The position numbers and the translations under genes were made by a program. Below are positions 1 to 7,088 of a DNA stretch of 27,737 nt, one piece after another. This DNA is from a virus, in IMG/VR virus record IMGVR_UViG_3300021197_001133, positions 1-27,737 of that record; one strand, written 5' to 3'. Under the pieces are notes generated by a model. It made no database searches, was not told the DNA's origin, and worked only from the letters and a program-made list of their open reading frames with translations. Position 1 is the first letter of the stretch, and each line of letters opens with the position of its first letter.

Positions 1-1
1 T

Positions 2-1684
2 CTTAGTAACCAAGTTCTACATGCAAGAAGTAAGCAGATCCGCTACACCGACTTCGACCAAATGGAGTATATGCCTGAGATCGCTTCTACCTTAGATATT
101 TATGCAGACGAGATAACAACATCAACGGCTCTTAACCCAATCGTTTCGATTGAGTGTGCAAACCGTGAGATTAAAGATATTGTCAATACTTTATTATACA
201 CTGTCTTAAATATCGAGGCTAACCTTTTTGGTTGGGCAAGAGGTATGTGCAAGTATGGTGACTATTATCTCTACATGGATATCGACGACTCAATGGGTAT
301 CACAAATGTGATCCCTCTGCCAGTTCGAGAGATCGAAAGAATAGAGGGTGCCGACCCAACAAACCCAAACTACATCCAATACTTCTGGACTGGTGCAGAG
401 GGGAATAAGGGCGTAACCTTTGAAAACTGGCAAGTATGCCATTTCAGGGTCATAGGTAGTGACAAATATGTACCAAACGGAACATCAGTACTAGAACCTT
501 CTCGACGCATTTGGAGACAGCTAACTCTACTCGAAGATGCTATGATGGCTTATCGTATTGTCCGCTCCCCTGAGCGACGAGTCTTTTATATTGACGTTGG
601 TAATATCTCCCCCGAGGATGTTGAAGGTTACATCGAACAAGTAAAAACACAGATGAAGCGCAACCAGATTGTTGATGAAGACAGCGGTCGTGTTGATTTG
701 CGATACAATGCAATGAGTGTTGATGAGGATTACTACATCCCCATCCGTGGTGCGGCAAGCAACACAAGAATCGAAACCTTGGCTGGCGGACAGTTCACGG
801 GAGATATCGATGATGTGAACTACTTGAGAGACAAACTCTTCTCAGCATTGAAGATCCCAAAAGCTTACTTGGCTCAATCTGACGCAATAGAAGATAAGAC
901 AACTCTATCACAAAAAGATATTCGCTTTGCCAGGACTATTCAAAGACTTCAGAGAACTGTCGTTGCTGAAATAGAAAAGATGGCTATTATCCACCTGTAC
1001 ACACTTGGGTACAGAGACGCTGATCTAACATCTTTCAAGATCACTCTAAACAATCCATCTAAGATCGCTGAGCTACAAGAACTCGAACATCTTCGTACCA
1101 AGTTTGATATCGCTGGAGCAGCAACCGATGGGTTCTTCTCGAAGCATTGGGTATATAAGAACATCTTTAAGTTAGACAATGAAGAAATAGATAGAATCCA
1201 GATAGAAATGTATGGAGATGCTCAGTTCGGTGCTGCTGTCGAAGAGGCTGGAACAATCCCAGACACCGAAGGCGGCGCAGGCGGCGATGACCTTGGTTTA
1301 GATCTTGGTGGTGAAGGCGAGACAGACACACCAGAAGAACCAGCAGATGAAGGACCACTGTTGGCAGAACCAGAACCAGGTCAGCGTGATGATGTACAAG
1401 GTCCGCACCAACGTGGTCGGTACGCACCTGGAGCCAGAAAACGTTCAATGGCTGCCGAAGCCGGTGGACAATCAGCTAAACCAGGAAATAGAAACAAAAG
1501 AAGACTATTTAATGGAGCAGACTCTATTGCTAAACAGTTAGTTCGTCCAATCGACTCTCTCGGCAATGGTGTCATAAGAACTAGGGAATCGGTTGACAAA
1601 GAAGAGCAAATATTGTTTAACAACCAACTAGAGATCAATAGACTAATAGAACAACTAGGGACAAAAGATGAAGGTCAAGCATAA
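2..1684 (+). CDS. 20: Portal protein gp20 (5' end outside window)
   Basis: T4-type portal (head-tail connector) subunit, which forms the dodecameric vertex through which DNA is packaged and to which the neck attaches. The frame is open from base 2 without a stop, so the true start lies upstream and the ATG at 62 is internal. Diagnostic stretches are YPEI-like 'EIASTLDIYADE' (nt 74-109) and the portal core 'VLEPSRRIW...LEDAMMAYRIVRSPERRVFYIDVGN' region (nt 488-604, read with gaps), which closely follow the T4 gp20 pattern. The last roughly 140 residues are low-complexity: a Gly/Asp/Glu-rich stretch (from about nt 1245), then a basic Gln/Arg-rich stretch and a helical end; this tail is probably disordered and is less conserved than the core. 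It overlaps the next gene by 17 nt. At least 560 aa are visible, compared with 524 aa in T4. Confidence 0.96.
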   Translation, partial: LSNQVLHARSKQIRYTDFDQMEYMPEIASTLDIYADEITTSTALNPIVSIECANREIKDIVNTLLYTVLNIEANLFGWARGMCKYGDYYLYMDIDDSMGITNVIPLPVREIERIEGADPTNPNYIQYFWTGAEGNKGVTFENWQVCHFRVIGSDKYVPNGTSVLEPSRRIWRQLTLLEDAMMAYRIVRSPERRVFYIDVGNISPEDVEGYIEQVKTQMKRNQIVDEDSGRVDLRYNAMSVDEDYYIPIRGAASNTRIETLAGGQFTGDIDDVNYLRDKLFSALKIPKAYLAQSDAIEDKTTLSQKDIRFARTIQRLQRTVVAEIEKMAIIHLYTLGYRDADLTSFKITLNNPSKIAELQELEHLRTKFDIAGAATDGFFSKHWVYKNIFKLDNEEIDRIQIEMYGDAQFGAAVEEAGTIPDTEGGAGGDDLGLDLGGEGETDTPEEPADEGPLLAEPEPGQRDDVQGPHQRGRYAPGARKRSMAAEAGGQSAKPGNRNKRRLFNGADSIAKQLVRPIDSLGNGVIRTRESVDKEEQILFNNQLEINRLIEQLGTKDEGQA

Positions 1685-2492
1685 TAAAAAAAGAAACACA
1701 GCGTTTTTATTTGAAGCTCTCGTCAGAGAAGTGACAAAATCTGTTGTCAAAAGAGATAAGCTAAGAACAAAAATCGCAAAGAGTATTCTAGCAGAACACT
1801 TCTCCAAGGGCAAACCTTTGAGTAGAGAAGTTGAGTGTTATGAGTCTATTGTCGCAGAACAGGGTATTGATAAGGACACTGCCGAGAAGATTTTGGCTAT
1901 AGCTAAAGATTCATACAATGAACTAGACTCGCAAGAGATCTTCCAAGAACAGTCGAAAGTTATCAAAAAGATTAACACCCATCTTGACCGTGGCGTTTAT
2001 AATAACTTTGTTCCAAACTATAGGTCATTTGCTACTATCGCTCAAGTCTTTGGTAATAAGGGAGGCATCAAAAGCCGTGTCCTTATGGAACAAACAGTCG
2101 TTGAAGAGATGACAACTTCTAAAAACGAAAAAGAAGAGATGAAGCCTGTTGACTCTTTGGTTGTAAAGAGCTTCTCTGAGAGATTCAATGATCAATATGC
2201 TGGTCTTTTAAAAGAACAAAAAGATTTCTTAGGAAAATATATCATATCCTTCGGAACTAACGAAGTTGACTTCCGCCTTCATGCCGGGAAAGAATTAAAA
2301 AGAATCAAAGAAGAGGTTGAAAAATCTCTAGAACTAGATGAAGTAAACCAAGACGAAGAGATGATAAACACAACCAACCAAGTCTTGGAACAGATAGAAT
2401 CAATAAATGTCTCAAACATCCAGAAGGAAGACATTCTCAAAATCTTGAAGTTACAAAAGCTAGTCAGCGAGTATCAGTCTGATGACAATTAA
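1668..2492 (+). CDS. Unrecognised 274-aa protein downstream of portal
   Basis: I do not recognise a named family. The protein is highly charged and mostly predicted helical, with a basic N-terminus (MKVKHNKKRN) followed by 'AFLFEALVREV' and a Lys/Glu-rich C-terminal half typical of coiled coils. It has no signal peptide or membrane segment. The start ATG lies inside the end of the portal gene with AGGGA about 7 nt upstream, and its end overlaps the next gene by 11 nt, so it is almost certainly co-translated with head genes. T4 places the small core proteins gp67 and gp68 in this position; size and sequence do not match those, but a prohead core or scaffold-associated role is a reasonable guess from location only. 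Confidence 0.85.
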   Translation: MKVKHNKKRNTAFLFEALVREVTKSVVKRDKLRTKIAKSILAEHFSKGKPLSREVECYESIVAEQGIDKDTAEKILAIAKDSYNELDSQEIFQEQSKVIKKINTHLDRGVYNNFVPNYRSFATIAQVFGNKGGIKSRVLMEQTVVEEMTTSKNEKEEMKPVDSLVVKSFSERFNDQYAGLLKEQKDFLGKYIISFGTNEVDFRLHAGKELKRIKEEVEKSLELDEVNQDEEMINTTNQVLEQIESINVSNIQKEDILKILKLQKLVSEYQSDDN

Positions 2493-3021
2493 GATAAAGC
2501 TAAACATCCCAGAAAAGCCAGTACAGGCTCGGATACCGCTCAAGATAACGAAGACTCTTGATGGCAATCTTATCATAGATGACCATGAGTATATGGATAT
2601 TGTAATCAATCCCAGTGAGGGTAAGGTTGTTTCAATGCCTAAACCATATGCTGAAAAAGATGTATATGAATATCAAAGAGAGCTTATGTATCACTTGTTC
2701 AAGGGTGGTGTGACCGAGGCTGCCAACCCTAAAGCTGGGGTTTTGTTTGGTATGATGGAAACTCCTTATATAGTCGATAGCACTATCGGCGTAAATTCAT
2801 TGCAAGCAGTTTTATATTTGATCAGCGAGTACGTCAAGAAGAGTGCTGGCGACGATGAGTTTGCCAAGGAGTACGACAAGAACGTTGAAGATAGGTTCGT
2901 TGATCCACCAGACTCTGAAACAACTGAGCCTGGAGAGATCCCACCACATGAAGACAACCCAGAGGCATATCAAATCGGTGATCCGACATATAGCTTTGCT
3001 GGCTACGGTTACCTCTACTAG
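2482..3021 (+). CDS. Unrecognised 179-aa protein
   Basis: No family recognised. The N-terminal two thirds look like a small folded alpha/beta domain beginning with a strand-rich segment (MTIKIKLNIPEK). The last 45 residues are acidic and Pro/Glu-rich (PPDSETTEPGEIPPHEDNPE) and end in an aromatic Gly/Tyr tail (FAGYGYLY). The start is embedded in the last codons of the preceding gene (11-nt overlap), so translational coupling is likely. Its place between portal and prohead protease suggests a head-assembly or accessory function, which is inference only. The coding frame is clear of stops over its whole length and continues the overlap pattern of its neighbours. Confidence 0.8.
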   Translation: MTIKIKLNIPEKPVQARIPLKITKTLDGNLIIDDHEYMDIVINPSEGKVVSMPKPYAEKDVYEYQRELMYHLFKGGVTEAANPKAGVLFGMMETPYIVDSTIGVNSLQAVLYLISEYVKKSAGDDEFAKEYDKNVEDRFVDPPDSETTEPGEIPPHEDNPEAYQIGDPTYSFAGYGYLY

Positions 3022-3033
3022 AAAAGAGATAAA

Positions 3034-3378
3034 TTGCAACTAATATATTTTATATTGTGCTCTTACGGCTTGACACAGATTTTAGTTTATTCAAAAATCC
3101 TTGCACCAATCCGCCCAACCCACTACTTCTTTGGATGTCCAATGTGTATGGGTTTCTGGGTTGGTGTCGCTCTAATGAGTCTAAACCCATTTACAGAACT
3201 ATTTACCTATGGTGTAAGCATAACTAATGCGGTGCTCCTAGGTAGCCTATCATCTGGAACATCTTATGCATTATGTTCGCTTATCTCAGATGGAGGTTTC
3301 CAACATGAAGATCGAAACAGAAGGAGTTTGGACAAGAAAATGGATGCTAAGACCAGTAACAAACTGTTGTCGTGGTAG
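3034..3378 (+). CDS. Small membrane protein with CPMC motif (DUF1360-like)
   Basis: A 114-aa protein starting at TTG, preceded by GAAAAGAGA. Three hydrophobic segments (about residues 1-20, 40-50 with flanks, and 60-85) suggest an inner-membrane protein. The motif 'GCPMCMGFWVG' at residues 34-44 has two cysteines (C35, C38) next to a membrane segment and resembles the 'C-P-x-C-x-G-x-W-V-G' signature I associate with the DUF1360 family of phage and bacterial membrane proteins of unknown function. The last 30 residues are hydrophilic and overlap the start of the next small ORF in another frame. A membrane protein inside the capsid module is unexpected. The TTG start is the only initiator giving the full hydrophobic N-terminus. 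Confidence 0.75.
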   Translation: MQLIYFILCSYGLTQILVYSKILAPIRPTHYFFGCPMCMGFWVGVALMSLNPFTELFTYGVSITNAVLLGSLSSGTSYALCSLISDGGFQHEDRNRRSLDKKMDAKTSNKLLSW

Positions 3379-3424
3379 CTGTACCGTGCGGGTAACGCCC
3401 GCAGTCCTAAGGAGAAAAAAATGA
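3305..3424 (+). CDS. 39-aa cysteine-rich basic micropeptide
   Basis: Short ORF with a near-perfect Shine-Dalgarno GGAGG at 3292-3296, 8 nt before its ATG, and a stop codon that overlaps the gp21 start as ATGA (3421-3424). It encodes a basic peptide with WTRKW near the start and a 'NCCRGSC' motif at residues 20-26, then a Val/Arg/Lys-rich end. Three closely spaced cysteines could bind a metal or form a disulfide. It overlaps the preceding membrane-protein gene by 74 nt in a different frame. The strong ribosome site and exact coupling to gp21 argue that it is translated, either as a peptide in its own right or as a leader that sets gp21 translation. I recognise no family. Confidence 0.6.
   Translation: MKIETEGVWTRKWMLRPVTNCCRGSCTVRVTPAVLRRKK
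3388..3402 (+). other. GC hairpin just upstream of gp21
   Basis: Perfect 5-bp GC stem GCGGG / CCCGC with a TAACG loop, lying inside the 39-codon ORF and ending 19 nt before the gp21 ATG, next to the SD sequence AAGGAG. It has no T-run, so it is not a terminator. It could modulate gp21 translation or mark an mRNA processing site, or it could be coincidental. Confidence 0.4.
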
Positions 3425-4011
3425 ACAAGAGACATGTCTTACAAGAGTTTATGAACCTAGATTATTCTGGTGGTCTTCTCACAGAAGAAGAGCGCCAAGG
3501 GAATAAAGATGGTACTCACCTCATTGTTGCTGGCAAGATTCAGTGCGCTGGCGAGCCAAACGGTAACATGAGAATATACCCAGAAGGTGTACTTCGGAGG
3601 GAGATGCAAAACTACGAGAAGCTTGTCCGTGAAAAGCGTGCTTTCGGCGAGTTAGATCATCCAGAAAATCCAGTAGTAACTTTGGCAAACGTTAGTCATT
3701 TGATGACTGATATCTGGTGGGACGGTAATGATGTAATGGGTAAGCTTAAAATCCTCGACACCCCTTGTGGTATGATCGCAAAGCAGATTGTTGCTGGCGA
3801 CGGCTGCTTGGGAATCTCAAGTCGTGGCACTGGGTCCACACATCAGAAAGATGGCTACACCATTGTAGAGGACGACTTCCAGTTGTTGTGCTTTGACCTT
3901 GTGTCCGAGCCAAGTACTAGCGGAGCCTACCTTATGGCTGAGAGCAGAATACGTGCTCAACTTACTAAAGCAGATCGAATCAATCGTGCTCTGAACGATA
4001 TTTTACGGTAA
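3421..4011 (+). CDS. 21: Prohead core protease gp21
   Basis: T4-type prohead protease (peptidase family U9/S80, with a herpesvirus-protease-like fold), which cleaves scaffold, capsid protein and internal proteins during prohead maturation. 196 aa, close to the T4 length of 212. Visible motifs: 'GELDHPENP' (H80 as catalytic histidine), 'LANVSH' (88-93), 'GISSRG' (131-136, catalytic serine S133 or S134) and 'FDLVSEPS' (158-165). The N-terminus is a normal ATG with AAGGAG 8-9 nt upstream, and its ATG overlaps the TGA of the preceding micropeptide. It is followed within 20 nt by the next gene. Confidence 0.95.
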   Translation: MNKRHVLQEFMNLDYSGGLLTEEERQGNKDGTHLIVAGKIQCAGEPNGNMRIYPEGVLRREMQNYEKLVREKRAFGELDHPENPVVTLANVSHLMTDIWWDGNDVMGKLKILDTPCGMIAKQIVAGDGCLGISSRGTGSTHQKDGYTIVEDDFQLLCFDLVSEPSTSGAYLMAESRIRAQLTKADRINRALNDILR

Positions 4012-4031
4012 CAAAAAAAGAAGAGGTTATA

Positions 4032-4487
4032 ATGAAGAAATCAGAACTCAAATCACTAATCAAAGAATGTATAAAAGAAGTTATCTTTGAGGAAGGTGTT
4101 CTAACCAATATTGTGACTGAGGTCGCAACAGGTATGAGGGTATCATCTACGGCTGGTATTGTCAATGAATCGCCAATGCCCCAAGTTACTTCACAATCAA
4201 ATGCCCAAATGAAAGAGCTAGCTAGAATAAGCAATGAAGCCTCTAAGATGCTTGACAGCAATAGGGGTGAAGTGATGAAGGCTATCGGCAGCAGTGCTTA
4301 TAATGACTTGAATGAGAAGTTTTCTGACCAAGGATTTTTCTCTGGGACAAAGCCATTGCAAGAATCACAAGGAAAAGGCGGCGCATTGTCTGGACTACCA
4401 CCAGGTGATGCCGGATTAGATATTACAAATATCCCAGGATTTCAAAACTGGGGCTCAGTTTCAAACAAAATAGAAAGCAAGAAATAA
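4032..4487 (+). CDS. Unrecognised 151-aa protein in head module
   Basis: Begins with an amphipathic Lys/Glu helix (MKKSELKSLIKECIKEVIFE), then a hydrophobic/Thr-rich stretch, a Ser/Asn-rich middle and a Gly/Pro-rich C-terminal half (GGALSGLPPGDAGLD). It has no membrane segment or recognised domain. It lies 20 nt after gp21, and its stop overlaps the start of the bS21 gene as TAATG. The amphipathic N-terminus recalls the short N-terminal helices that target T4 internal proteins into the prohead, and sequences of the type V-x-E occur in residues 25-50, but neither is a close match, so a packaged or core protein is only a suggestion. Confidence 0.8.
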   Translation: MKKSELKSLIKECIKEVIFEEGVLTNIVTEVATGMRVSSTAGIVNESPMPQVTSQSNAQMKELARISNEASKMLDSNRGEVMKAIGSSAYNDLNEKFSDQGFFSGTKPLQESQGKGGALSGLPPGDAGLDITNIPGFQNWGSVSNKIESKK

Positions 4488-4777
4488 TGAGAAAAAATAA
4501 TAAGTTCAACAAGAGAAGACAACGACCACTCGAACCCTGTGTTACAGTTCACGCAGAAGAGTGTAATGGAGATCCTGAAAAGATGGTTCGCCGATTTACT
4601 AAGAAGGTTAAGCGTGAGGGTATCATTGAAGAATGTCGTGAGAGAAGGCATTTCAAGGCACCAAGCGAAACAAACCGGGAAAGAAAAGAGGCAAAGAAAA
4701 GAATCATAACTCAGGTGAATAGAAGAAGAAATGAACTACTTACACCTAGAGACAGGTACAGAAGGAAAAAACGATAA
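4487..4777 (+). CDS. rpsU-like: Ribosomal protein bS21 homologue
   Basis: Very basic 96-aa protein. The central region carries the bS21 pattern: residues 31-58 read 'EKMVRRFTKKVKREGIIEE' followed by 'CRERRHFKAPS', matching the bacterial S21 core (A-L-R-R-F-K-R-x-x-E-x-x-G-[IV]-L-x-E-x-R-x-R-x-x-Y-x-K-P-[ST]), then an Arg/Lys-rich helix 'RERKEAKKR' (65-73). bS21 sits on the 30S platform near the anti-Shine-Dalgarno region and is needed for efficient initiation on natural mRNAs. Phage-encoded bS21 has been reported in marine phages. A 20-residue N-terminal extension and a basic C-terminal extension make it longer than the usual 65-71 aa of cellular S21. Junctions on both sides are TAATG, so translation is coupled to the genes before and after. 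Confidence 0.88.
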   Translation: MRKNNKFNKRRQRPLEPCVTVHAEECNGDPEKMVRRFTKKVKREGIIEECRERRHFKAPSETNRERKEAKKRIITQVNRRRNELLTPRDRYRRKKR

Positions 4778-5208
4778 TGGCTACATCACCAGATCAAAGC
4801 GCACACTTTCAAGGTTTTTACAACAGAAGTCCAGGGATTTCAAGTGTAGGGTCTTATCAGGCTGCTGGCACGCCTTTTCTAACGGGAAGTGTAGTTGCCA
4901 ACGGTGCAGAGGTTCAAGTTGATTTTCCAAATGTGACAAAATCTATTACAGTAATCAATAAGGATGCCTCGGGTAACGACGCCCTCAGAGTTCATTTTGC
5001 TCCTCAGGCTGATGCTTGTGACCCCGCTAAGCTACATTTTATCACACTTGACGCTAAAAACTCATCAGTAACAATGAACATAAAGACAAAGTCTATTTGG
5101 ATTTCAAATGACTCAGGCGCTTCAAGTGACTTTCAATTGTTTGCAGAGTTAACAGGAATTGATGAAGGCGCTATGTGGACCTTGACCGGCGCTGGCATTG
5201 ACGCATAA
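4777..5208 (+). CDS. Probable small virion protein (143 aa)
   Basis: A strand-rich, soluble 143-aa protein with no cysteine-rich or membrane region. Features include a Ser/Gly/Tyr N-terminus, 'YQAAGTPFLTGS' (28-39), 'VDFPNVTKSITVINK' (48-62) and 'KTKSIWISNDSG' (103-114), and a C-terminus 'WTLTGAGIDA'. The regular alternation of beta strands and Gly/Asn turns resembles capsid decoration or small beta-sandwich virion proteins. The start overlaps the bS21 stop (TAATG) and is preceded by AAGGA. Location between protease and scaffold genes supports a head component. No named family is claimed. Confidence 0.8.
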   Translation: MATSPDQSAHFQGFYNRSPGISSVGSYQAAGTPFLTGSVVANGAEVQVDFPNVTKSITVINKDASGNDALRVHFAPQADACDPAKLHFITLDAKNSSVTMNIKTKSIWISNDSGASSDFQLFAELTGIDEGAMWTLTGAGIDA

Positions 5209-5223
5209 CAGGAGGGTATAAGA

Positions 5224-5958
5224 ATGGGATTCGGAAGCGGCGGCGGATACAGACCATCTCCAAATAGCATCTCAGGTGATGCTGTAATCGATGGACAACT
5301 TGAAGTAACAAGTACAACAGACCCTCAGATAAAGATAAACTATGATGCGGATAGTTTTGCAACCTTAACAGTTGCGGACACCAGTGAAGTAACCGTTGCA
5401 ACAGGAGAATCTGGCAACCTAATATTAGATGCTGGAGGAGATATCCGCCTAAACGCTGCTGGCGGCGATATTTCATTTAGAGAAAACGCTGAAGTCAAGC
5501 TTATCTTTGATATGGATACTGCTGGCGGCACAACCAAAATATATTCTGGTGTAGCCGGCGATGATTTAATATTTGGAACAGCCCCAGGTGGTGCGGGAAA
5601 TGTGCTCACTATCAAAGATGATGGAAAAGTTGGATTAGGACTAAATGACCCTGACTCGACATTAGAAATCTTCAGTACAACGACTCAACAGAAGTGGTCT
5701 TATGACGCTGATAGTTTTGCAACCCTAACAGTTGCGGATAGTAATACTACACTAGCAACTGCTGGAACCCTTCAGATAGATGCACCAGCACTAACTATAA
5801 GTAACGAGGTGGTCCTGACGGCTCCTACTGCCCCAGCCTCAGCCGGTGCTGCTGGTGTCGCTGGACAAATCGCCTGGGAGAATGATGGCGGCACTGGATA
5901 CTTGTATATCTGCATCGCCGCAAACACTTGGCAAAGAGTAGCGCTCGCCACCTTCTAG
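5224..5958 (+). CDS. Fibre-like beta-repeat protein, candidate head fibre
   Basis: A 244-aa Gly/Ala/Thr/Asp-rich protein of short beta repeats like those in phage fibre shafts. Its N-terminus is glycine-rich (MGFGSGGGYRPSPN). The sequence 'YDADSFATLTVAD' occurs twice (residues 40-52 and 160-172), each followed by a related 'ATxGxLxxDA' segment, indicating tandem domain duplication. The C-terminus ('GVAGQIAWEN...YLYICIAANTWQRVAL', about 211-242) resembles the small terminal domain seen at the ends of many phage fibres. Start ATG with AGGAGGG about 8 nt upstream. A fibre-like gene between gp21 and gp22 rather than in the tail module suggests a head fibre or capsid-associated fibre. This is the last gene before the gp22 promoter. 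Confidence 0.78.
   Translation: MGFGSGGGYRPSPNSISGDAVIDGQLEVTSTTDPQIKINYDADSFATLTVADTSEVTVATGESGNLILDAGGDIRLNAAGGDISFRENAEVKLIFDMDTAGGTTKIYSGVAGDDLIFGTAPGGAGNVLTIKDDGKVGLGLNDPDSTLEIFSTTTQQKWSYDADSFATLTVADSNTTLATAGTLQIDAPALTISNEVVLTAPTAPASAGAAGVAGQIAWENDGGTGYLYICIAANTWQRVALATF
5341..5380 (+). repeat. Direct repeat, copy 1
   Basis: This 40-nt segment matches 5701-5740 at all but a few, mostly third-codon, positions, and the two start exactly 360 nt (120 codons) apart. A shared core TAGTTTTGCAACC followed by TAACAGTTGCGGA is identical apart from one T/C difference. It encodes the repeated fibre motif. Confidence 0.85.
5701..5740 (+). repeat. Direct repeat, copy 2
   Basis: Second copy of the fibre-gene repeat at 5341-5380. 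The nucleotide identity is higher than protein constraint alone needs, which points to recent duplication, recombination or gene conversion between the two copies. Confidence 0.85.
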
Positions 5959-5980
5959 CAGAAAATTAGTCTTTTAGATT

Positions 5981-5988
5981 TATAAATA
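5981..5988 (+). promoter_or_regulatory. T4-like late promoter TATAAATA before gp22
   Basis: Exact match to the T4 late promoter -10 octamer TATAAATA, in the gap between the fibre-like gene and gp22, 46 nt upstream of the gp22 ATG. It is immediately followed by ACTATTTAT, so ATAAATA and TATTTAT form a perfect inverted repeat around AC. Position at the head of the scaffold/capsid operon fits a late promoter read by a gp55-type sigma factor (inference; gp55 is not in the window). Confidence 0.65.
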
Positions 5989-5997
5989 ACTATTTAT
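5989..5997 (+). promoter_or_regulatory. ACTATTTAT motif, site 1 (before gp22)
   Basis: One of three intergenic copies of ACTATTTAT, each in the gap ahead of a late operon head (gp22, gp13-like, gp18). Here it directly follows TATAAATA. Candidate late-promoter element or regulator site. Confidence 0.4.
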
Positions 5998-6033
5998 TCT
6001 TGATGTATTTTCATCAGACAAGGGGATATATTT

Positions 6034-7056
6034 ATGTCTAATATGCTAGAACAAGCAATCATCGATGCCCAAACACTACGTGAGGCTGCGATCAAGAACG
6101 CTGAAACAGCAGTGGTAGAGAAGTATTCTGACGAGGTCCGAGAGGCTGTCAGCAGTCTTTTAGAACAAGACGATCTTGATCTTGGGCTCGGACTAGACGA
6201 AGAACCTACTGCAACCGACACCCCTGCGGAACTATCTCCAGAGACAGAAGAAACCGTAGACCAAGCCCCCGCTGCCCATCTCTCAGAAGACGAAACCGTT
6301 GTCATTGACTTAAACGACATCGGCGCTACCTTGAGCCAAGAACTAGCTTCTGGCGAAGCTCAGCCCGACGATGGCGTTGAACGTGAAGAAATGTTCGACA
6401 CCCTAAAGATCGACGACGAAGAAGAAACCGGGACTGATCTAGAGCAAGAAGCTCCTGCAAATCGCTCTGATGAAGAAATTGAGCTTGATGAAAGCGTATT
6501 AGTAGACCTCTTTAAAGAGATCCTAGCAGTTGACGTACCACAAGGTGACATCAACATGGCTCTCGAAGAGGAGCCCGAAGCCGACCTAACACAAGACGAG
6601 CTTCAGGAAACTCCCCCAACCGACGGCATGGATAAAAAAGATGTAGAAGAACTACACGCCAAGTTGGAACAAGAGAACGACGAACTAAAAGAACAAGTAG
6701 CTAAGTTGACAGAAACATTAAACGTAGCTAAACAAACATTTGAAAAATTAAACTTGCATAATGCAAGATTATTGTATGCGAACCGTGTACTATCTGACTC
6801 CTCCCTGAATGAGCAGCAAAAGAACAAAATTGCTGAGATGGTTGATAAGGCACAAACAGTAGAAGAAGCGAAGTTGGTATTTGAAACCCTTCAAAAGACA
6901 ATGGCGACAACCAAGAGGGTTGCTCCACAATCATTGTCTGAAGCAGTATCTAGATCTTCCTCAATTATTCTTGGCGGGAATCGTAAAGACGAGCGCACTA
7001 CTGAAGATAACCCAACAAAAAATCGTTGGGCTACTCTCGCAGGTCTTAACAAATAA
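6034..7056 (+). CDS. 22: Prohead scaffolding protein gp22
   Basis: Major component of the prohead core around which gp23 assembles; it is degraded by gp21 during maturation. A 340-aa strongly acidic protein (T4 gp22 is 269 aa). Residues 1-40 form a helix, 45-200 are Asp/Glu/Pro-rich low complexity, 203-240 a Leu/Glu/Lys coiled coil, and the conserved segment 'LNLHNARLLYANRVLSD' (239-255) followed by 'EQQKNKIAEMVDKAQT' is the hallmark of T4-like gp22. The C-terminus is Ser/Arg-rich with 'RWATLAGL'. ATG start with AAGGGGAT upstream. It directly precedes gp23, as in T4. Confidence 0.93.
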   Translation: MSNMLEQAIIDAQTLREAAIKNAETAVVEKYSDEVREAVSSLLEQDDLDLGLGLDEEPTATDTPAELSPETEETVDQAPAAHLSEDETVVIDLNDIGATLSQELASGEAQPDDGVEREEMFDTLKIDDEEETGTDLEQEAPANRSDEEIELDESVLVDLFKEILAVDVPQGDINMALEEEPEADLTQDELQETPPTDGMDKKDVEELHAKLEQENDELKEQVAKLTETLNVAKQTFEKLNLHNARLLYANRVLSDSSLNEQQKNKIAEMVDKAQTVEEAKLVFETLQKTMATTKRVAPQSLSEAVSRSSSIILGGNRKDERTTEDNPTKNRWATLAGLNK

Positions 7057-7088
7057 ACTGATTAAATCACTTAAAGGAGATATAAAAA

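Noticed and set aside
4731-4922. 63-codon + strand frame across the bS21/virion protein junction
   Set aside because: Out of frame with both well-coupled genes, with no SD and no recognisable sequence.
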